NCBI RefSeq assembly: GCF_001663775.1
Contig: NZ_KV467168.1
Span: 1,460,083-1,524,082 of the forward strand
Source: Arthrobacter sp. B6
GTDB lineage: Bacteria; Actinomycetota; Actinomycetes; Actinomycetales; Micrococcaceae
Reading direction: 5' to 3'
Length of the DNA: 64,000 nucleotides
Part shown: piece by piece, positions 16,561 to 26,406 of the stretch
Layout of the letters: each line of letters begins with the position of its first letter
How positions within the stretch are numbered: the first letter of the stretch is position 1
The notes under the pieces: model-generated
Seen by the model: only the letters and a program-made list of their open reading frames with translations
The model's database searches: none
Told to the model about the DNA's origin: nothing
Position numbers and translations under genes: made by a program

Positions 16561-19224
16561 ATGCGGAAACCCCAACAGGCTGACCCTCTTTCCCTTCCCA
16601 CTCCTGACCACCTCTCGGACGGCTTTGTGCGGGTCCGGGGCGCCCGGGAGAACAACCTGCGGAACGTGGACGTCGATGTGCCGCGGGACTCCATCGTGGC
16701 GTTCACGGGGGTTTCCGGCTCGGGGAAGTCGTCGCTGGCTTTCGGGACCATCTATGCGGAGGCCCAGCGGCGCTACTTCGAATCCGTGGCCCCGTACGCA
16801 CGCCGCCTCATCCAGCAGGGCCACAATCCCAAGGTGGAGATGATCTCGGGGCTGCCACCCGCCGTCGCGCTTCAACAACGCCGCGGCGCACCCAGCAGCC
16901 GCTCCACCGTGGGCACCGTGACCACACTCTCCAATTCGCTCCGCATGCTCTTTTCGCGGGCCGGAACCTACCCGCCCGGCGCCGCGCAACTGGACTCCGA
17001 CGCGTTTTCGCCCAATACCGCGGCCGGTGCCTGTCCTGAATGCCATGGGCTGGGGGTCGCTCATACTGTCAGTGAGGAATCCCTGGTTCCGGACCCCCTG
17101 TTGACCATCCGGGAAGGTGCCATCGCGGCCTGGCCGGGTGCCTGGCAGGGCAAGAACCTCCGCGACATCCTCAGCCACCTGGGCTACGACGTGGACGTGC
17201 CCTGGCGGAAACTGCCCAGGAATCAGCGCGACTGGATCCTGTTCACAGACGAACAGCCCGTCGTGGAAGTCACGCCCGAACGCGACCGTGTGGCGAAACC
17301 GTACAAGGGGCGCTTCTGGAGCGCCAAGAGCTACGTCCTGCACACCCTTGCGGATTCCCAGAGCGCTGCCATGCGCGAGCGTGTCCTGGCGTTTATGGAG
17401 TCCGGGTCATGTCCGCGCTGCGGCGGCACCGGGCTCAGGGCAGAAGCCCTGGCCGTGTCCTTTGCAGGCAGGAGTATTGCCGAGCTGAATGCCGCGCCAA
17501 TGTTGGAGCTTGCCGAGATCATCCGCCCGACCGCCGGGCTGAAGGAAGCCGGAACCGCTTCCCGCCGGCAGGCCTCGGGAGAGGAGAACGAGGTGGCGGT
17601 TGCCATCACGGCCGACCTCCTGCAGCGCATCAGCGTGCTTCTGGACCTGGGCCTGGGCTACCTGGCGCTGGGCCGCGCCACCCCAACCCTCTCTCCCGGC
17701 GAGATGCAGCGGCTGAGGATCGCCACGCAGCTCCGGTCCGGGCTGTTCGGTGTGATCTACGTGCTGGACGAACCGTCCGCCGGCCTGCATCCGGCCGACG
17801 CCGAGCCGCTCCTGGCAGTCCTGGACCAGCTCAAGGCTTCCGGAAACTCTGTCTTCGTGGTGGAGCACAACATGGACGTCGTGCGTCGGGCCGACTGGCT
17901 GGTGGACGTGGGCCCACGCGCCGGCGAAGGCGGCGGCGAGGTGCTTTACAGCGGTCCCGTTGCGGGCCTGGCTGCCATCGAAGGGTCCGTCACGCGCCCG
18001 TTCCTGTTCGACGGCGGCGGCTCGGCCAGCGGCGGCTCGGCCAGCGGCGGCTCGGCCGACGGCGGCAACGCGCCACAGGCAGGCACGGCCGCGCGTGCGC
18101 GCGGCGTCCGCCAGCCCGATGGTTGGCTGGAGCTGTCCGGCATCAGCCGCCACAACCTCCAAAACCTTGATGCGCGGTTCCCGTTGGGCGTTTTGACGGC
18201 AGTCACCGGGGTGTCCGGCTCGGGTAAGTCGACCCTGGTGAGCCATGTCCTCGGGGAGGTCATCGGATCCGGCCTCAGCACGCACCAGGCTGAGCAAACA
18301 GCAAAATCAACGCAAACGGCAAAGTCAGCACAGCCTGCAGATCCGGACGCGGCGGGGCCGGCTACGCGGCTGTCCGTGGGGCCGGTCAGCGGCACGGAGC
18401 GGATTGACAGGCTGGTCACCGTGGACCAAAAGCCCATCGGCCGCACGCCCCGCTCCAACCTCGCCACCTACACGGGGCTTTTCGACGCCGTGCGCAAGGA
18501 ATTCGCCGTCACGGAGCAGGCCCGGGCACGCGGATTCGGCGCCGGGAGGTTCTCCTTCAACGTGGCGGGCGGACGCTGCGAAACCTGCCAAGGCGAAGGG
18601 TTTGTGGCCGTGGAACTACTCTTCCTCCCTGGCAGCTACGGTCCATGCCCGGAGTGTGGCGGTTCCCGCTACAACCCGGAAACCCTGGAGGTGACGTACC
18701 GCGGGAAGAACGTGGCCGAGGTGCTGCGCCTGACGGTGGACGCGGCCGCCGGGTTCCTGGCCGATATTCCCGCCGCGGCCCGCAGCCTGAAGAGCCTCCG
18801 GGACGTCGGCCTGGGCTATCTCCGGCTGGGCCAGCCCGCCACGGAACTCTCCGGCGGCGAGGCCCAGCGCATCAAGCTCGCCACCGAGCTTCAACGTGCC
18901 CAGCGGGGCCACACACTCTACCTCCTGGACGAACCCACTACCGGTCTCCACCCCGCCGACGTCCAGCTGCTCATGGCCCAGCTTCACGGACTGGTGGACA
19001 GCGGCAACACCGTCGTAGTGGTGGAACATGAAATGGCAGTCGTGGCGGCGGCCGACTGGGTCATTGACCTGGGCCCGTCGGGTGGGGACGCCGGCGGCCG
19101 GATCGTCGCTTCCGGGACCGCCGCCGACGTCGCACGCTCCGCGCACAGCCGCACCGCGCCCTACCTGGCGGCGGCACTTCCCCAGCAGGGCACCAGCCGA
19201 CACCCAGAAAGCATCTCGGTTTGA
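16561..19224 (+). CDS. UvrA2-type excinuclease ABC subunit A paralogue
   Basis: A double-ABC ATPase of 887 residues. NBD1 has [19 protein letters not shown]2 has [16 protein letters not shown] and a canonical [16 protein letters not shown] signature, whereas the NBD1 signature is [15 protein letters not shown]. Zinc modules are seen as [24 protein letters not shown] and CPECGGSR. After [20 protein letters not shown] the sequence runs almost directly into the first zinc module, so the ~110-residue UvrB-binding domain is absent. This is the mark of UvrA2, associated with drug or damage tolerance rather than UvrABC excision. A GGSAS repeat forms a linker at ~485-500. The start at 16561 is tight against the divergent gene. 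Confidence 0.9.
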   Translation: MRKPQQADPLSLPTPDHLSDGFVRVRGARENNLRNVDVDVPRDSIVAFTGVSGSGKSSLAFGTIYAEAQRRYFESVAPYARRLIQQGHNPKVEMISGLPPAVALQQRRGAPSSRSTVGTVTTLSNSLRMLFSRAGTYPPGAAQLDSDAFSPNTAAGACPECHGLGVAHTVSEESLVPDPLLTIREGAIAAWPGAWQGKNLRDILSHLGYDVDVPWRKLPRNQRDWILFTDEQPVVEVTPERDRVAKPYKGRFWSAKSYVLHTLADSQSAAMRERVLAFMESGSCPRCGGTGLRAEALAVSFAGRSIAELNAAPMLELAEIIRPTAGLKEAGTASRRQASGEENEVAVAITADLLQRISVLLDLGLGYLALGRATPTLSPGEMQRLRIATQLRSGLFGVIYVLDEPSAGLHPADAEPLLAVLDQLKASGNSVFVVEHNMDVVRRADWLVDVGPRAGEGGGEVLYSGPVAGLAAIEGSVTRPFLFDGGGSASGGSASGGSADGGNAPQAGTAARARGVRQPDGWLELSGISRHNLQNLDARFPLGVLTAVTGVSGSGKSTLVSHVLGEVIGSGLSTHQAEQTAKSTQTAKSAQPADPDAAGPATRLSVGPVSGTERIDRLVTVDQKPIGRTPRSNLATYTGLFDAVRKEFAVTEQARARGFGAGRFSFNVAGGRCETCQGEGFVAVELLFLPGSYGPCPECGGSRYNPETLEVTYRGKNVAEVLRLTVDAAAGFLADIPAAARSLKSLRDVGLGYLRLGQPATELSGGEAQRIKLATELQRAQRGHTLYLLDEPTTGLHPADVQLLMAQLHGLVDSGNTVVVVEHEMAVVAAADWVIDLGPSGGDAGGRIVASGTAADVARSAHSRTAPYLAAALPQQGTSRHPESISV

Positions 19225-19280
19225 TAACGGCCGCGTGATGTCCTAGCGTGAAATGCAAGCCCGCCAAGCGGGCGACATGA

Positions 19281-20078
<798 letters not shown>

Positions 20079-20164
20079 GCCCTTCACGGACCCGGCGGGC
20101 AGGAGCCTTCGTAACAACGGGACCTACACGGGCCCCGCCCAACAAGGTGCGTAACAAGAACATT

Positions 20165-20216
20165 CAACAACGACGCCGGAGCGTCCCCCCAGCGGGGAGC
20201 TCCGGCGTCGTTGTTG
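20165..20216. terminator. strong bidirectional hairpin terminator
   Basis: A perfect 18-bp stem, 20165-20182 with 20199-20216 (CAACAACGACGCCGGAGC and complement), closes a 16-nt loop. It lies between the convergent rpf-like gene and the 20245 gene, and its base ends in TTGTTGTG on one strand and AATG on the other. It probably serves both genes. Confidence 0.9.
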
Positions 20217-20244
20217 TGTCTTGAACTGTGGCTGGGCGCTGCGG

Positions 20245-20835
20245 TTAGGCGGCGGCCGGGATTTCACGGATGATGCGCACCTTCCAGGCGGCGTCGTCGC
20301 TGGTGTCCAGGAGGGCCACCGTGCCGTGGGCGACGTTCAGTGCCACGCGCTTGGCTGCCAGCAGTTCGAGGTAGAGGTGCTCGTTCATGCGGCTTGGCGT
20401 GTCGATCATGTACTTCACGGCGTCGCGGACTTTGCGGTAGTTGGCGCTCCGTTCGCGGTGAAGGTGGAGCTCAAGGGTCTGGCGCTGGCGGACTTTGGGT
20501 TCGTGCTTGTTGAGCCAGGACACAGCCGCGTGCACAGCGATCACCAGGGCAAGGGAGACGGCGTAGATCCACCAGCCACTGGAGAGCAGGAACAGGGGGA
20601 GGTTTCCAATGGCTACAATCGCAATGATGACCCGAAGGGCGGCGATCCTGCGCAGGGTCAGGGCCACGGAGGCCAGGGCGGCGCGGAAGCCGTGTTGGTC
20701 CTTGCGGGCCGCGGCGGGGTCGATCGTAAATTCATCAAGGACCAGGATGCCCTTGGCCTCCGGACTGAGCATCTGGCCGAACTTGGGCGCGAAAGGCTGG
20801 GCAGTACCGGGGGTCATTTCAGGTGTGGTTGTCAT
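20245..20835 (-). CDS. hypothetical membrane protein with two TM helices
   Basis: I do not recognise this 196-residue protein. The N-terminal 65 residues are soluble. Two hydrophobic helices (AALRVIIAIVAIGNLPLFLL and WWIYAVSLALVIAVHAAVSWL, residues ~65-108) follow, then a basic, helical C-terminal domain (LELHLHRERSANYRKVRDAVKYMI). ATG 20835 has a workable AAGCC context only. It is convergent with the rpf-like gene across a shared terminator. Confidence 0.8.
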   Translation of the reverse strand: MTTTPEMTPGTAQPFAPKFGQMLSPEAKGILVLDEFTIDPAAARKDQHGFRAALASVALTLRRIAALRVIIAIVAIGNLPLFLLSSGWWIYAVSLALVIAVHAAVSWLNKHEPKVRQRQTLELHLHRERSANYRKVRDAVKYMIDTPSRMNEHLYLELLAAKRVALNVAHGTVALLDTSDDAAWKVRIIREIPAAA

Positions 20836-20992
20836 GTTAAGGCTTCCAGGACGCTGGGGTGTTTTCGGCGATCTTAGTGGGTAGCACCACCTGCTGTATG
20901 CATCGGTCCACTATGTGAACATTCGCTGCCTCGTCTCTGTGGCGTCCGGCACTGCAATTGGCTCTGGGGCCGCATGCCGTCAGACTGAAGGG

Positions 20993-21901
20993 ATGCAAAC
21001 CTTCCTTCCGTACCCCGATTTCCGGCAGAGCGCCGCCGCACTGGACACTGCCAGACTGGGCAAGCAGCGCGTCGAGGCGCTTCAAACCCTTCGGGCACTG
21101 GTCATCCCCCAGTACGGCTGGCAGACCCATCCCGCCGTCCGCATGTGGATGGGCCATGTTCCGGCACTGACCATGTACGGCCTGGCAATGGTGGACGAAT
21201 GGACCGAACGTGGCCACCCGGACAATACCCGTGCCAACATCACCGAGTTCGCACCCCAGGCGGCCCACCCGGACTATGCGGCCAAAATCCCTATGCCGCC
21301 GTGGCTCGGGGACCCGGACTTCCACCTAAGCCACCGTTCGAAGCTTCTCCGCAAGGAACCCAAGTTCTACAGGTCAGTGTTCCCGGACGCCATACCGAAC
21401 ATCGACTACATCTGGCCCGAGCCGAAGCATGAGTTCCTGCCCGAGGATCCCGAAGGTGAAATTCTTTGGATCCTGCGCTCCCCGCATCCTGAGTTCAGCC
21501 CCGAGACGCTCAACACAGTCGCCCTGCCGCCGGTCCGCCGCAGCAACGCCGACGGAGCCGAGCAGGATGACTACGCTCCGGTTTATGCGGACGACGGATC
21601 CCGCCGGCCCTCCAAGCAGCCCCGGAAGCTTCCTCCCAAGCCGAAGGTCAAGAAGCCCACGCGGAAGCGCCAGGCCCAAGAGGAAGCGTTTGCCACCCTC
21701 CCAGGCAAGACCACCGTGGCGGTTGCGTCCGAGGATGGCGCCAAATTCGCCATAGGCCAGGTCCTGGGCCGGCCCATAACGCTCGACGACGGCCGCTTCG
21801 GCCGTAATTTCAGCGTCACCGAGGTGATCGACCGGTCAGCGTTCGATTACCCGGCGCTCCTGCAGGATCCACGGGTATTCTTCCCGGTCCCCGCTCCCTG
21901 A
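20993..21901 (+). CDS. MSMEG_6728 family protein
   Basis: A 302-residue actinobacterial conserved protein. The first ~150 residues (MQTFLPYPDFRQSAAALD, RLGKQRVEALQTL, HPAVRMWMGHVPALTMYGLAMVDEW) match the family annotated as related to pyrimidine-dimer DNA glycosylase (T4 endonuclease V-like). Then comes a Lys/Pro/Arg-rich linker (~205-225) and an SH3-like tail. Function is unproven; a DNA repair role is inferred from the domain. The next gene starts 4 nt after its stop, so the two form an operon. Confidence 0.85.
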   Translation: MQTFLPYPDFRQSAAALDTARLGKQRVEALQTLRALVIPQYGWQTHPAVRMWMGHVPALTMYGLAMVDEWTERGHPDNTRANITEFAPQAAHPDYAAKIPMPPWLGDPDFHLSHRSKLLRKEPKFYRSVFPDAIPNIDYIWPEPKHEFLPEDPEGEILWILRSPHPEFSPETLNTVALPPVRRSNADGAEQDDYAPVYADDGSRRPSKQPRKLPPKPKVKKPTRKRQAQEEAFATLPGKTTVAVASEDGAKFAIGQVLGRPITLDDGRFGRNFSVTEVIDRSAFDYPALLQDPRVFFPVPAP

Positions 21902-21905
21902 CCGC

Positions 21906-22766
21906 ATGACCATTCTCCTGGCCGGTTGCGGCGATCTGGGCACCGAAGCGGGGCTGCGCTTCGCGGCGGCGGGACACCGGGTGGTGGGCTGGCGCCGTTC
22001 CCCGGACAAGCTGCCCGCGGAAATTGAAGGGGTCGCGGCTGACCTGTCCACCGCGGACCTTCCGGCTATCCCGGCGGACACCACCGTCGTCGTCATTGCC
22101 GTGGCGGCCGATTCGCCCACCGAAACCGCCTACCGGGCAGCCTACGTGGATGGGCTGGCGCATGTCCTGGACGCTTTGAGGCGCGACGGCGTCGCGCCGG
22201 GGCGGGTGCTGTTTGTGTCATCCACCGCCGTCTACGGGGACGCGGGCGGCGGTTGGGTTGATGAGGGCACGACGCCGGCTCCCGGCGGTTTTTCCGGGCG
22301 CATCCTCCGCGAGGCTGAGGAACTCCTGCTTTCGCGATTGCGCGGCACGGGAACCACACCGGTGGTGCTGCGGCTCGGCGGAATCTACGGGCCAGGGCGG
22401 ACCCGGCTCATTGACCAGGTCCGTAGCGGAGCAGCAGTCGTCCCGGATGAACCGCGCTACACGAACCGGATCCACCGGGACGACGCGGCGGCGGCCATCG
22501 TTCACCTCGGCACTTTGGAATCCATGCCTGCACCGGTATACGTCGGCGTGGACAACGATCCGGCGGATCTCGGCGACGTTTTACGTTTCCTGGCCTCCGA
22601 GATGGCGCATCCGGAACCGCCAACGGGACCCGCGGGAGAGGCCCGGGGCGGAAATAAACGCTGCAGCAACGCCCTGCTTCGTAGCACCGGATTCAACTTC
22701 GCCTACCCGTCCTTCCGCGAAGGCTACCGCGACATCCTGGCGGGTAAAGGCGTGCGCCACCCGTAG
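21906..22766 (+). CDS. SDR-like NAD(P)-dependent epimerase/dehydratase (YeeZ type)
   Basis: A 286-residue extended-SDR protein. The dinucleotide motif is GCGDLGTEAG; the strand before the active site reads VLFVSSTAVYGD, but the classic Tyr-x3-Lys is not conserved, as in the YeeZ group. The pattern RLGGIYGPGR and the domain-closing YTNRIHRDDAAAAIVH are typical of nucleoside-diphosphate-sugar epimerase relatives. The substrate is unknown. It starts 4 nt after the MSMEG_6728 gene. Confidence 0.85.
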   Translation: MTILLAGCGDLGTEAGLRFAAAGHRVVGWRRSPDKLPAEIEGVAADLSTADLPAIPADTTVVVIAVAADSPTETAYRAAYVDGLAHVLDALRRDGVAPGRVLFVSSTAVYGDAGGGWVDEGTTPAPGGFSGRILREAEELLLSRLRGTGTTPVVLRLGGIYGPGRTRLIDQVRSGAAVVPDEPRYTNRIHRDDAAAAIVHLGTLESMPAPVYVGVDNDPADLGDVLRFLASEMAHPEPPTGPAGEARGGNKRCSNALLRSTGFNFAYPSFREGYRDILAGKGVRHP

Positions 22767-22770
22767 CCCC

Positions 22771-22825
22771 TCGCGCGAACGTCCACTTGCGGCCCTACCG
22801 TCTCGCGCGAACATACACTGGGGTC
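22771..22825. repeat. degenerate GCGCGAACGTACA element, direct half copies
   Basis: Two direct half-arms, TCGCGCGAACGTCCACTTGC at 22771 and CTCGCGCGAACATACACTGG near 22803, resemble the arms of the long palindromes at 44219-44276 and 46612-46677 but lack the inverted partner. They lie 5 nt after the stop of the SDR gene. A further relic (GTGCGTACTTGCGGCC) is near 23352. Confidence 0.65.
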
Positions 22826-22891
22826 AAACAGCAGACTCCCAGGCCGTTGGCATCGACCTGCGTCTGAACCTGTCGTAACCCGAGGAGCATC

Positions 22892-23287
22892 GTGGACTTC
22901 CAACACATTATTGAGGCCGTGGGCAGGTACATGGACTTCGCCGGGGTGGCCGTTATGGTCATCGGCGCTGTTGTCTCAATTCCCATGGCCCTCCGCGGCT
23001 ACCAGCCTCGAAAGCTCCCCGCTGGATCAGAAAAGCTGACGGTGTATCGTTCGTACCGGCAGCTCTTGGGCAGGTCCATCCTGCTGGGCCTGGAGCTTCT
23101 GGTGGCTGCCGATATCATCCGCACGGTAGCCGTGGCACCCACGTATGAAAGCGTCGGGGTGCTCGCGATCATCGTGCTGATCCGAACTTTCCTGAGCTTC
23201 TCGCTGGAACTGGAAATCACCGGACGCTGGCCATGGCAGAAGGACCCGTCCGCGTCGTCCTCGCGGCCGGCATCAGCAGAAGCTTAG
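22892..23287 (+). CDS. DUF1622 membrane protein
   Basis: A 131-residue protein with three predicted membrane helices (FAGVAVMVIGAVVSIPMAL, SILLGLELLVAADIIRTV, VLAIIVLIRTFLSFSLELEI), matching the DUF1622 family. The conserved ELLVAADII and RTFLSFSLE segments are present. Function is unknown. GTG 22892 is preceded by GAGGAG. The C-terminus (SSRPASAEA) is inside a tandem duplication. Confidence 0.88.
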   Translation: MDFQHIIEAVGRYMDFAGVAVMVIGAVVSIPMALRGYQPRKLPAGSEKLTVYRSYRQLLGRSILLGLELLVAADIIRTVAVAPTYESVGVLAIIVLIRTFLSFSLELEITGRWPWQKDPSASSSRPASAEA

Positions 23288-23320
23288 CCCCCACCGGCAT
23301 CAGCAGAAGCCCAGCCCCCA
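23267..23320 (+). repeat. 27-bp tandem duplication across the DUF1622 stop codon
   Basis: Units 23267-23293 and 23294-23320 differ only at two adjacent bases (TT against CC). The first unit carries the DUF1622 TAG stop; in the second the same position reads CCCAG, so the stop is not duplicated. A recent slippage event is likely. Confidence 0.9.
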
Positions 23321-23484
23321 CCCGGCCTGCCCTTCCCTGCCGAACCAGTGGGTGCGTACTTGCGGCCTGATCGTGCGCGGCCGAGAAATTCCTTGCCACG
23401 GGTGATTTGGGAAGGGGCTGGAGGTTATCCACATAGGCCATTTGCTGCGCTGTTTTTGTCGGTGCCTCGCTGGATGATGAGGCT

Positions 23485-25149
23485 ATGGGAAGCACGGCGG
23501 TGGAGGTCATGATGGCTTCGATGGCTGCGCTTGCGGTGTTGTCGGACCGCTGCGAGGGTGGTTCTGATGCCACCGGTTCGAATCCTCTGCGTGACCAATC
23601 GGACGCCTGCCTCGAGGGTCTGGAAGTGACGGCCCGGCTGGAGGCCATGCTGTCCGCCAGGAAGGTGTACTTCGCGGCAGGGTTCGCCGCGAAGTCCGCG
23701 GCCCTGGCCGGGCCGGCGCAGAGCCCGGGCCAGCACACCGCCCAGGAAATGGGTGTTGTGTCCGAGGTCGCGTGTGCTCTGACCGTGAGTGAGCGCACGG
23801 CTTCGGCCTTGCTGACGCAGTCACATGAACTGACCACGGCCCTGCCGCTGACTTTGGCCGCCCTGCAGGAGGGGGACCTGTCGTGGCAGCACGCCAAGGT
23901 CATGGTCGATGAAACAACCGGTCTTGACCCGGCGGGCGCGGCGGAGTTGGAGGCCCGTTTCCTGGGCCCGGACGTGCCGGACCGGGCGCGGGAGTGCCCG
24001 GCCGGGGAGCTGATCCCGTCCAGGTTCCGGCACAAGGCCCGGGCCTGGCGGGAACGGCATCACCCGGTGAGCATCGAAAAGCGCCATGCCAAGGGTGTCC
24101 TGGACCGGCGGCTGGAATACGTCCCGGACCGGGACGGCATGGCTTGGCTCTCCGCCTATCTCCCCGCGGACCGGGCGGCCGGGATCTGGAACGGCATCAC
24201 CGCCACGTCGAGGGCTCTCCAGAGCCCCGCCGAAACCCGCACCATGACACAGATCCGCGCCGACATCGCAGCCACCCTGCTCCTGGGCGCCGGCTTCACC
24301 ACGGCCAGCCCAATGGACCGCGGCACAGACACAGCCGCCGGCACAGGCTCAGAGTGCGACACCAGCGACTCCGCCGCGGTCAGTGCACCGGGCCCCGGTG
24401 TCGCAGCAGGAAAAGCCTCCACCAGTGGGAGCGTGGCGGGCAACAACGTCCTAGCGGGAGACGTGCTGGCGGGACGTGTGCCCACACCGGCGGCGCAGGT
24501 CCTCGTGACCGTGCCAGTGTTCGCCCTGATGGGCCTCACCGACGAACCCGCCACCCTCGACGGCTACGGGCCGATCCCCGCGTCCATGGCACGCCAGCTC
24601 GTCGCCGACGGACCCAGCTCATTCCACCGGGTCCTCACTGACCCCCGCAACGGGGCACCCTTGAAGATCGGCCGCGAAAGCTACCGCATCCCCGCCGCGA
24701 TGCGCCAATGGCTGCGAATGCGGGACGGGAAATGCCCGTTCCCCGGCTGCTCCAACCAGTCCCTGGACAACGAGGCAGACCACCTCCTCGCCTGGGCAGA
24801 CGGCGGCACCACCGGCATCAGCAACCTCGGCCAACCCTGCCCCAAGCACCACAAACTCAAACACACCACGGCCTGGACACCCACCGCCGCCAGCATCGAC
24901 AAACCGCCCGGATGGATCTCACCAACCGGCCGCCACTACCAAAGCGAACACCAGGACTGGGAACCACCCCAGTGGCCACCCCAGATACTTGGGCTGCTCC
25001 CGGAGCAAGGACCCGTCCCTGTCGTTGCGGAAGACCAGTCAGTCGGCCAGCTGCTTGAGCCTGTCCCTGGCGCCTCCCCAAGGACCCTTTCGCGGAGTGG
25101 GCGCTTTCCCTGCGCCATGACGGCTGCGCAACCACCTAAGCCTGGCTAG
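23485..25149 (+). CDS. DUF222/HNH endonuclease (13E12 repeat family)
   Basis: A 554-residue protein of the abundant actinobacterial DUF222-HNH family. The helical DUF222 domain fills ~40-330 (ARLEAMLSARKVYFAAGF, EVACALTVSERTASALL, LSWQHAKVMVDET). A Ser/Gly/Ala-rich variable linker lies at ~290-330. The C-terminal HNH is CPFPGCSNQSLDNEADHLLAW...NLGQPCPKHHKLKH, with all metal-site residues. Members occur in many copies per genome and behave like selfish or dispersed elements; the target is unknown. Its TAG stop shares CTAG with the stop of the convergent next gene. Confidence 0.9.
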   Translation: MGSTAVEVMMASMAALAVLSDRCEGGSDATGSNPLRDQSDACLEGLEVTARLEAMLSARKVYFAAGFAAKSAALAGPAQSPGQHTAQEMGVVSEVACALTVSERTASALLTQSHELTTALPLTLAALQEGDLSWQHAKVMVDETTGLDPAGAAELEARFLGPDVPDRARECPAGELIPSRFRHKARAWRERHHPVSIEKRHAKGVLDRRLEYVPDRDGMAWLSAYLPADRAAGIWNGITATSRALQSPAETRTMTQIRADIAATLLLGAGFTTASPMDRGTDTAAGTGSECDTSDSAAVSAPGPGVAAGKASTSGSVAGNNVLAGDVLAGRVPTPAAQVLVTVPVFALMGLTDEPATLDGYGPIPASMARQLVADGPSSFHRVLTDPRNGAPLKIGRESYRIPAAMRQWLRMRDGKCPFPGCSNQSLDNEADHLLAWADGGTTGISNLGQPCPKHHKLKHTTAWTPTAASIDKPPGWISPTGRHYQSEHQDWEPPQWPPQILGLLPEQGPVPVVAEDQSVGQLLEPVPGASPRTLSRSGRFPCAMTAAQPPKPG

Positions 25150-25466
25150 GCGTCCTGCCAGCCGCGCCCTTCTTTGAAGGTGGCCACACGCGTTCCGACC
25201 CCAGCCTTCAGCGAGTTCGACGGATCGAAGTACAGCGTTGCTTCAGTGGCGCGGCTATGCGTGATGAGCTGCTCGGCCTCGAGCTTCGCCTCTGGGACGG
25301 TGGCTCCGATGATGCCTGTCCGTGCAGGCAGTTCGGCCGTGTGAATGACCTCTGCAGCGGTTTCCGAGAGGGGAACCGTGGTACCCGTGTTGATTTCGTC
25401 GTGAGGAAACGCAAACTCTGCATCATCAGGTGCGGGAGGGATGTTGTACTCCAGGAAGTAGGTCAT
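25146..25466 (-). CDS. hypothetical protein, 106 aa
   Basis: I do not recognise this soluble protein. It begins MTYFLEYNIPPAPDDAEFAF, chosen because AAGG stands 9 nt upstream; a longer frame adds 20 residues. Features: HAELPARTGIIGATVPEAKLEAEQL and LYFDPSNSLKAGVGTRVATF, which suggest a small alpha/beta domain. It is convergent with the HNH gene with a 3-4 nt stop overlap and divergent from the ZIP transporter gene (102 nt). Confidence 0.65.
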   Translation of the reverse strand: MTYFLEYNIPPAPDDAEFAFPHDEINTGTTVPLSETAAEVIHTAELPARTGIIGATVPEAKLEAEQLITHSRATEATLYFDPSNSLKAGVGTRVATFKEGRGWQDA

Positions 25467-25568
25467 GGTTCCAGCCTTGCAGAAAGTCCTCAGTCCCGAA
25501 AGTTTCTTGCCCGCGCTGACCTGCAATTACAGGTTCCTCGGCTGGCCTTCGGCTCCTATACTGTCGGG

Positions 25569-26360
25569 ATGATGATGTCGCTGATGTTCGGCGCCATAGC
25601 ATCCAGTGCACTGATCCTGGGTGCCTTCATCGGTGTTCGGTTCGAATTGCCAAAACGGCTCCTGGCCATCCTCCTGGCCTTCGCGGCGGGCTCCTTGATC
25701 ACCGCCCTGGCCTTTGAACTCTTCGAGGACGCTTACGAGCGCGGAGGCATCATCCGCGCAGCCATTGGGCTGATGGGCGGCGCTATCGTCTTCACAGTCC
25801 TCAGTGCGATGCTCGACCGCTGGGCCCAGCCCGGCAAACAGGCCACGCCCGCCGATGAATTCCAAGGCAGCGCCAAGCTGGACACAGATGCTGCCGCCGA
25901 GGACAAGCCTGCCACCCCCGCTTCCACCCGCGGCGCTGCCGGCATGGCACTCCTGGCGGCAGTCACGTTGGATGGTGTCCCGGAAAACGTCGCCCTCGGT
26001 GTCTCACTCGGTGAGGGAACGGGCGGGCTGGCTCTGCTCGCCGCGATCTTCGTCTCCAACCTGCCCGAGGCCCTGGTTGGAGCAGCCTCAATGCGCAGTC
26101 AGGGCCGTTCATCCATGAGCGTCATCGGACTGTGGCTCGCCTGTGCGGTCCTGCTGGTGGTCGCCGTGGTGATCGGCGCCGGTCCCCTGTCCGGCACTGA
26201 CCCTGAAGCAATTTCCTTGCCCCTCGCGTTCGCCGCCGGCGCGGTGATCGCCTCGCTGGCGGACACGCTCATGCCTGAAGCCTACGAACACGGCGGCCCC
26301 GCGGTCGCAATCGCCACAGCAGCCGGGTTCGTCCTGGCGTTCGTGCTGTCGCTGGCCTGA
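25569..26360 (+). CDS. ZIP family metal transporter
   Basis: A 263-residue polytopic ZIP/ZupT-like transporter for divalent metal uptake. Helices 4 and 5 carry LDGVPENVALGVSLG and SNLPEALVGAASM; the usual histidines of the HNxPEG and HEIP motifs are Asp and Ser here, as occurs in some actinobacterial ZIPs. A charged Asp/Glu/Lys loop (~100-125) separates helices 3 and 4. Three ATG codons in a row at 25569 make the exact start unclear by two residues. Confidence 0.88.
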   Translation: MMMSLMFGAIASSALILGAFIGVRFELPKRLLAILLAFAAGSLITALAFELFEDAYERGGIIRAAIGLMGGAIVFTVLSAMLDRWAQPGKQATPADEFQGSAKLDTDAAAEDKPATPASTRGAAGMALLAAVTLDGVPENVALGVSLGEGTGGLALLAAIFVSNLPEALVGAASMRSQGRSSMSVIGLWLACAVLLVVAVVIGAGPLSGTDPEAISLPLAFAAGAVIASLADTLMPEAYEHGGPAVAIATAAGFVLAFVLSLA

Positions 26361-26406
26361 ACCGCACGTCCCCGCCGAGGTGGGCGTCAGCGAGCCAAGA
26401 AACCGC

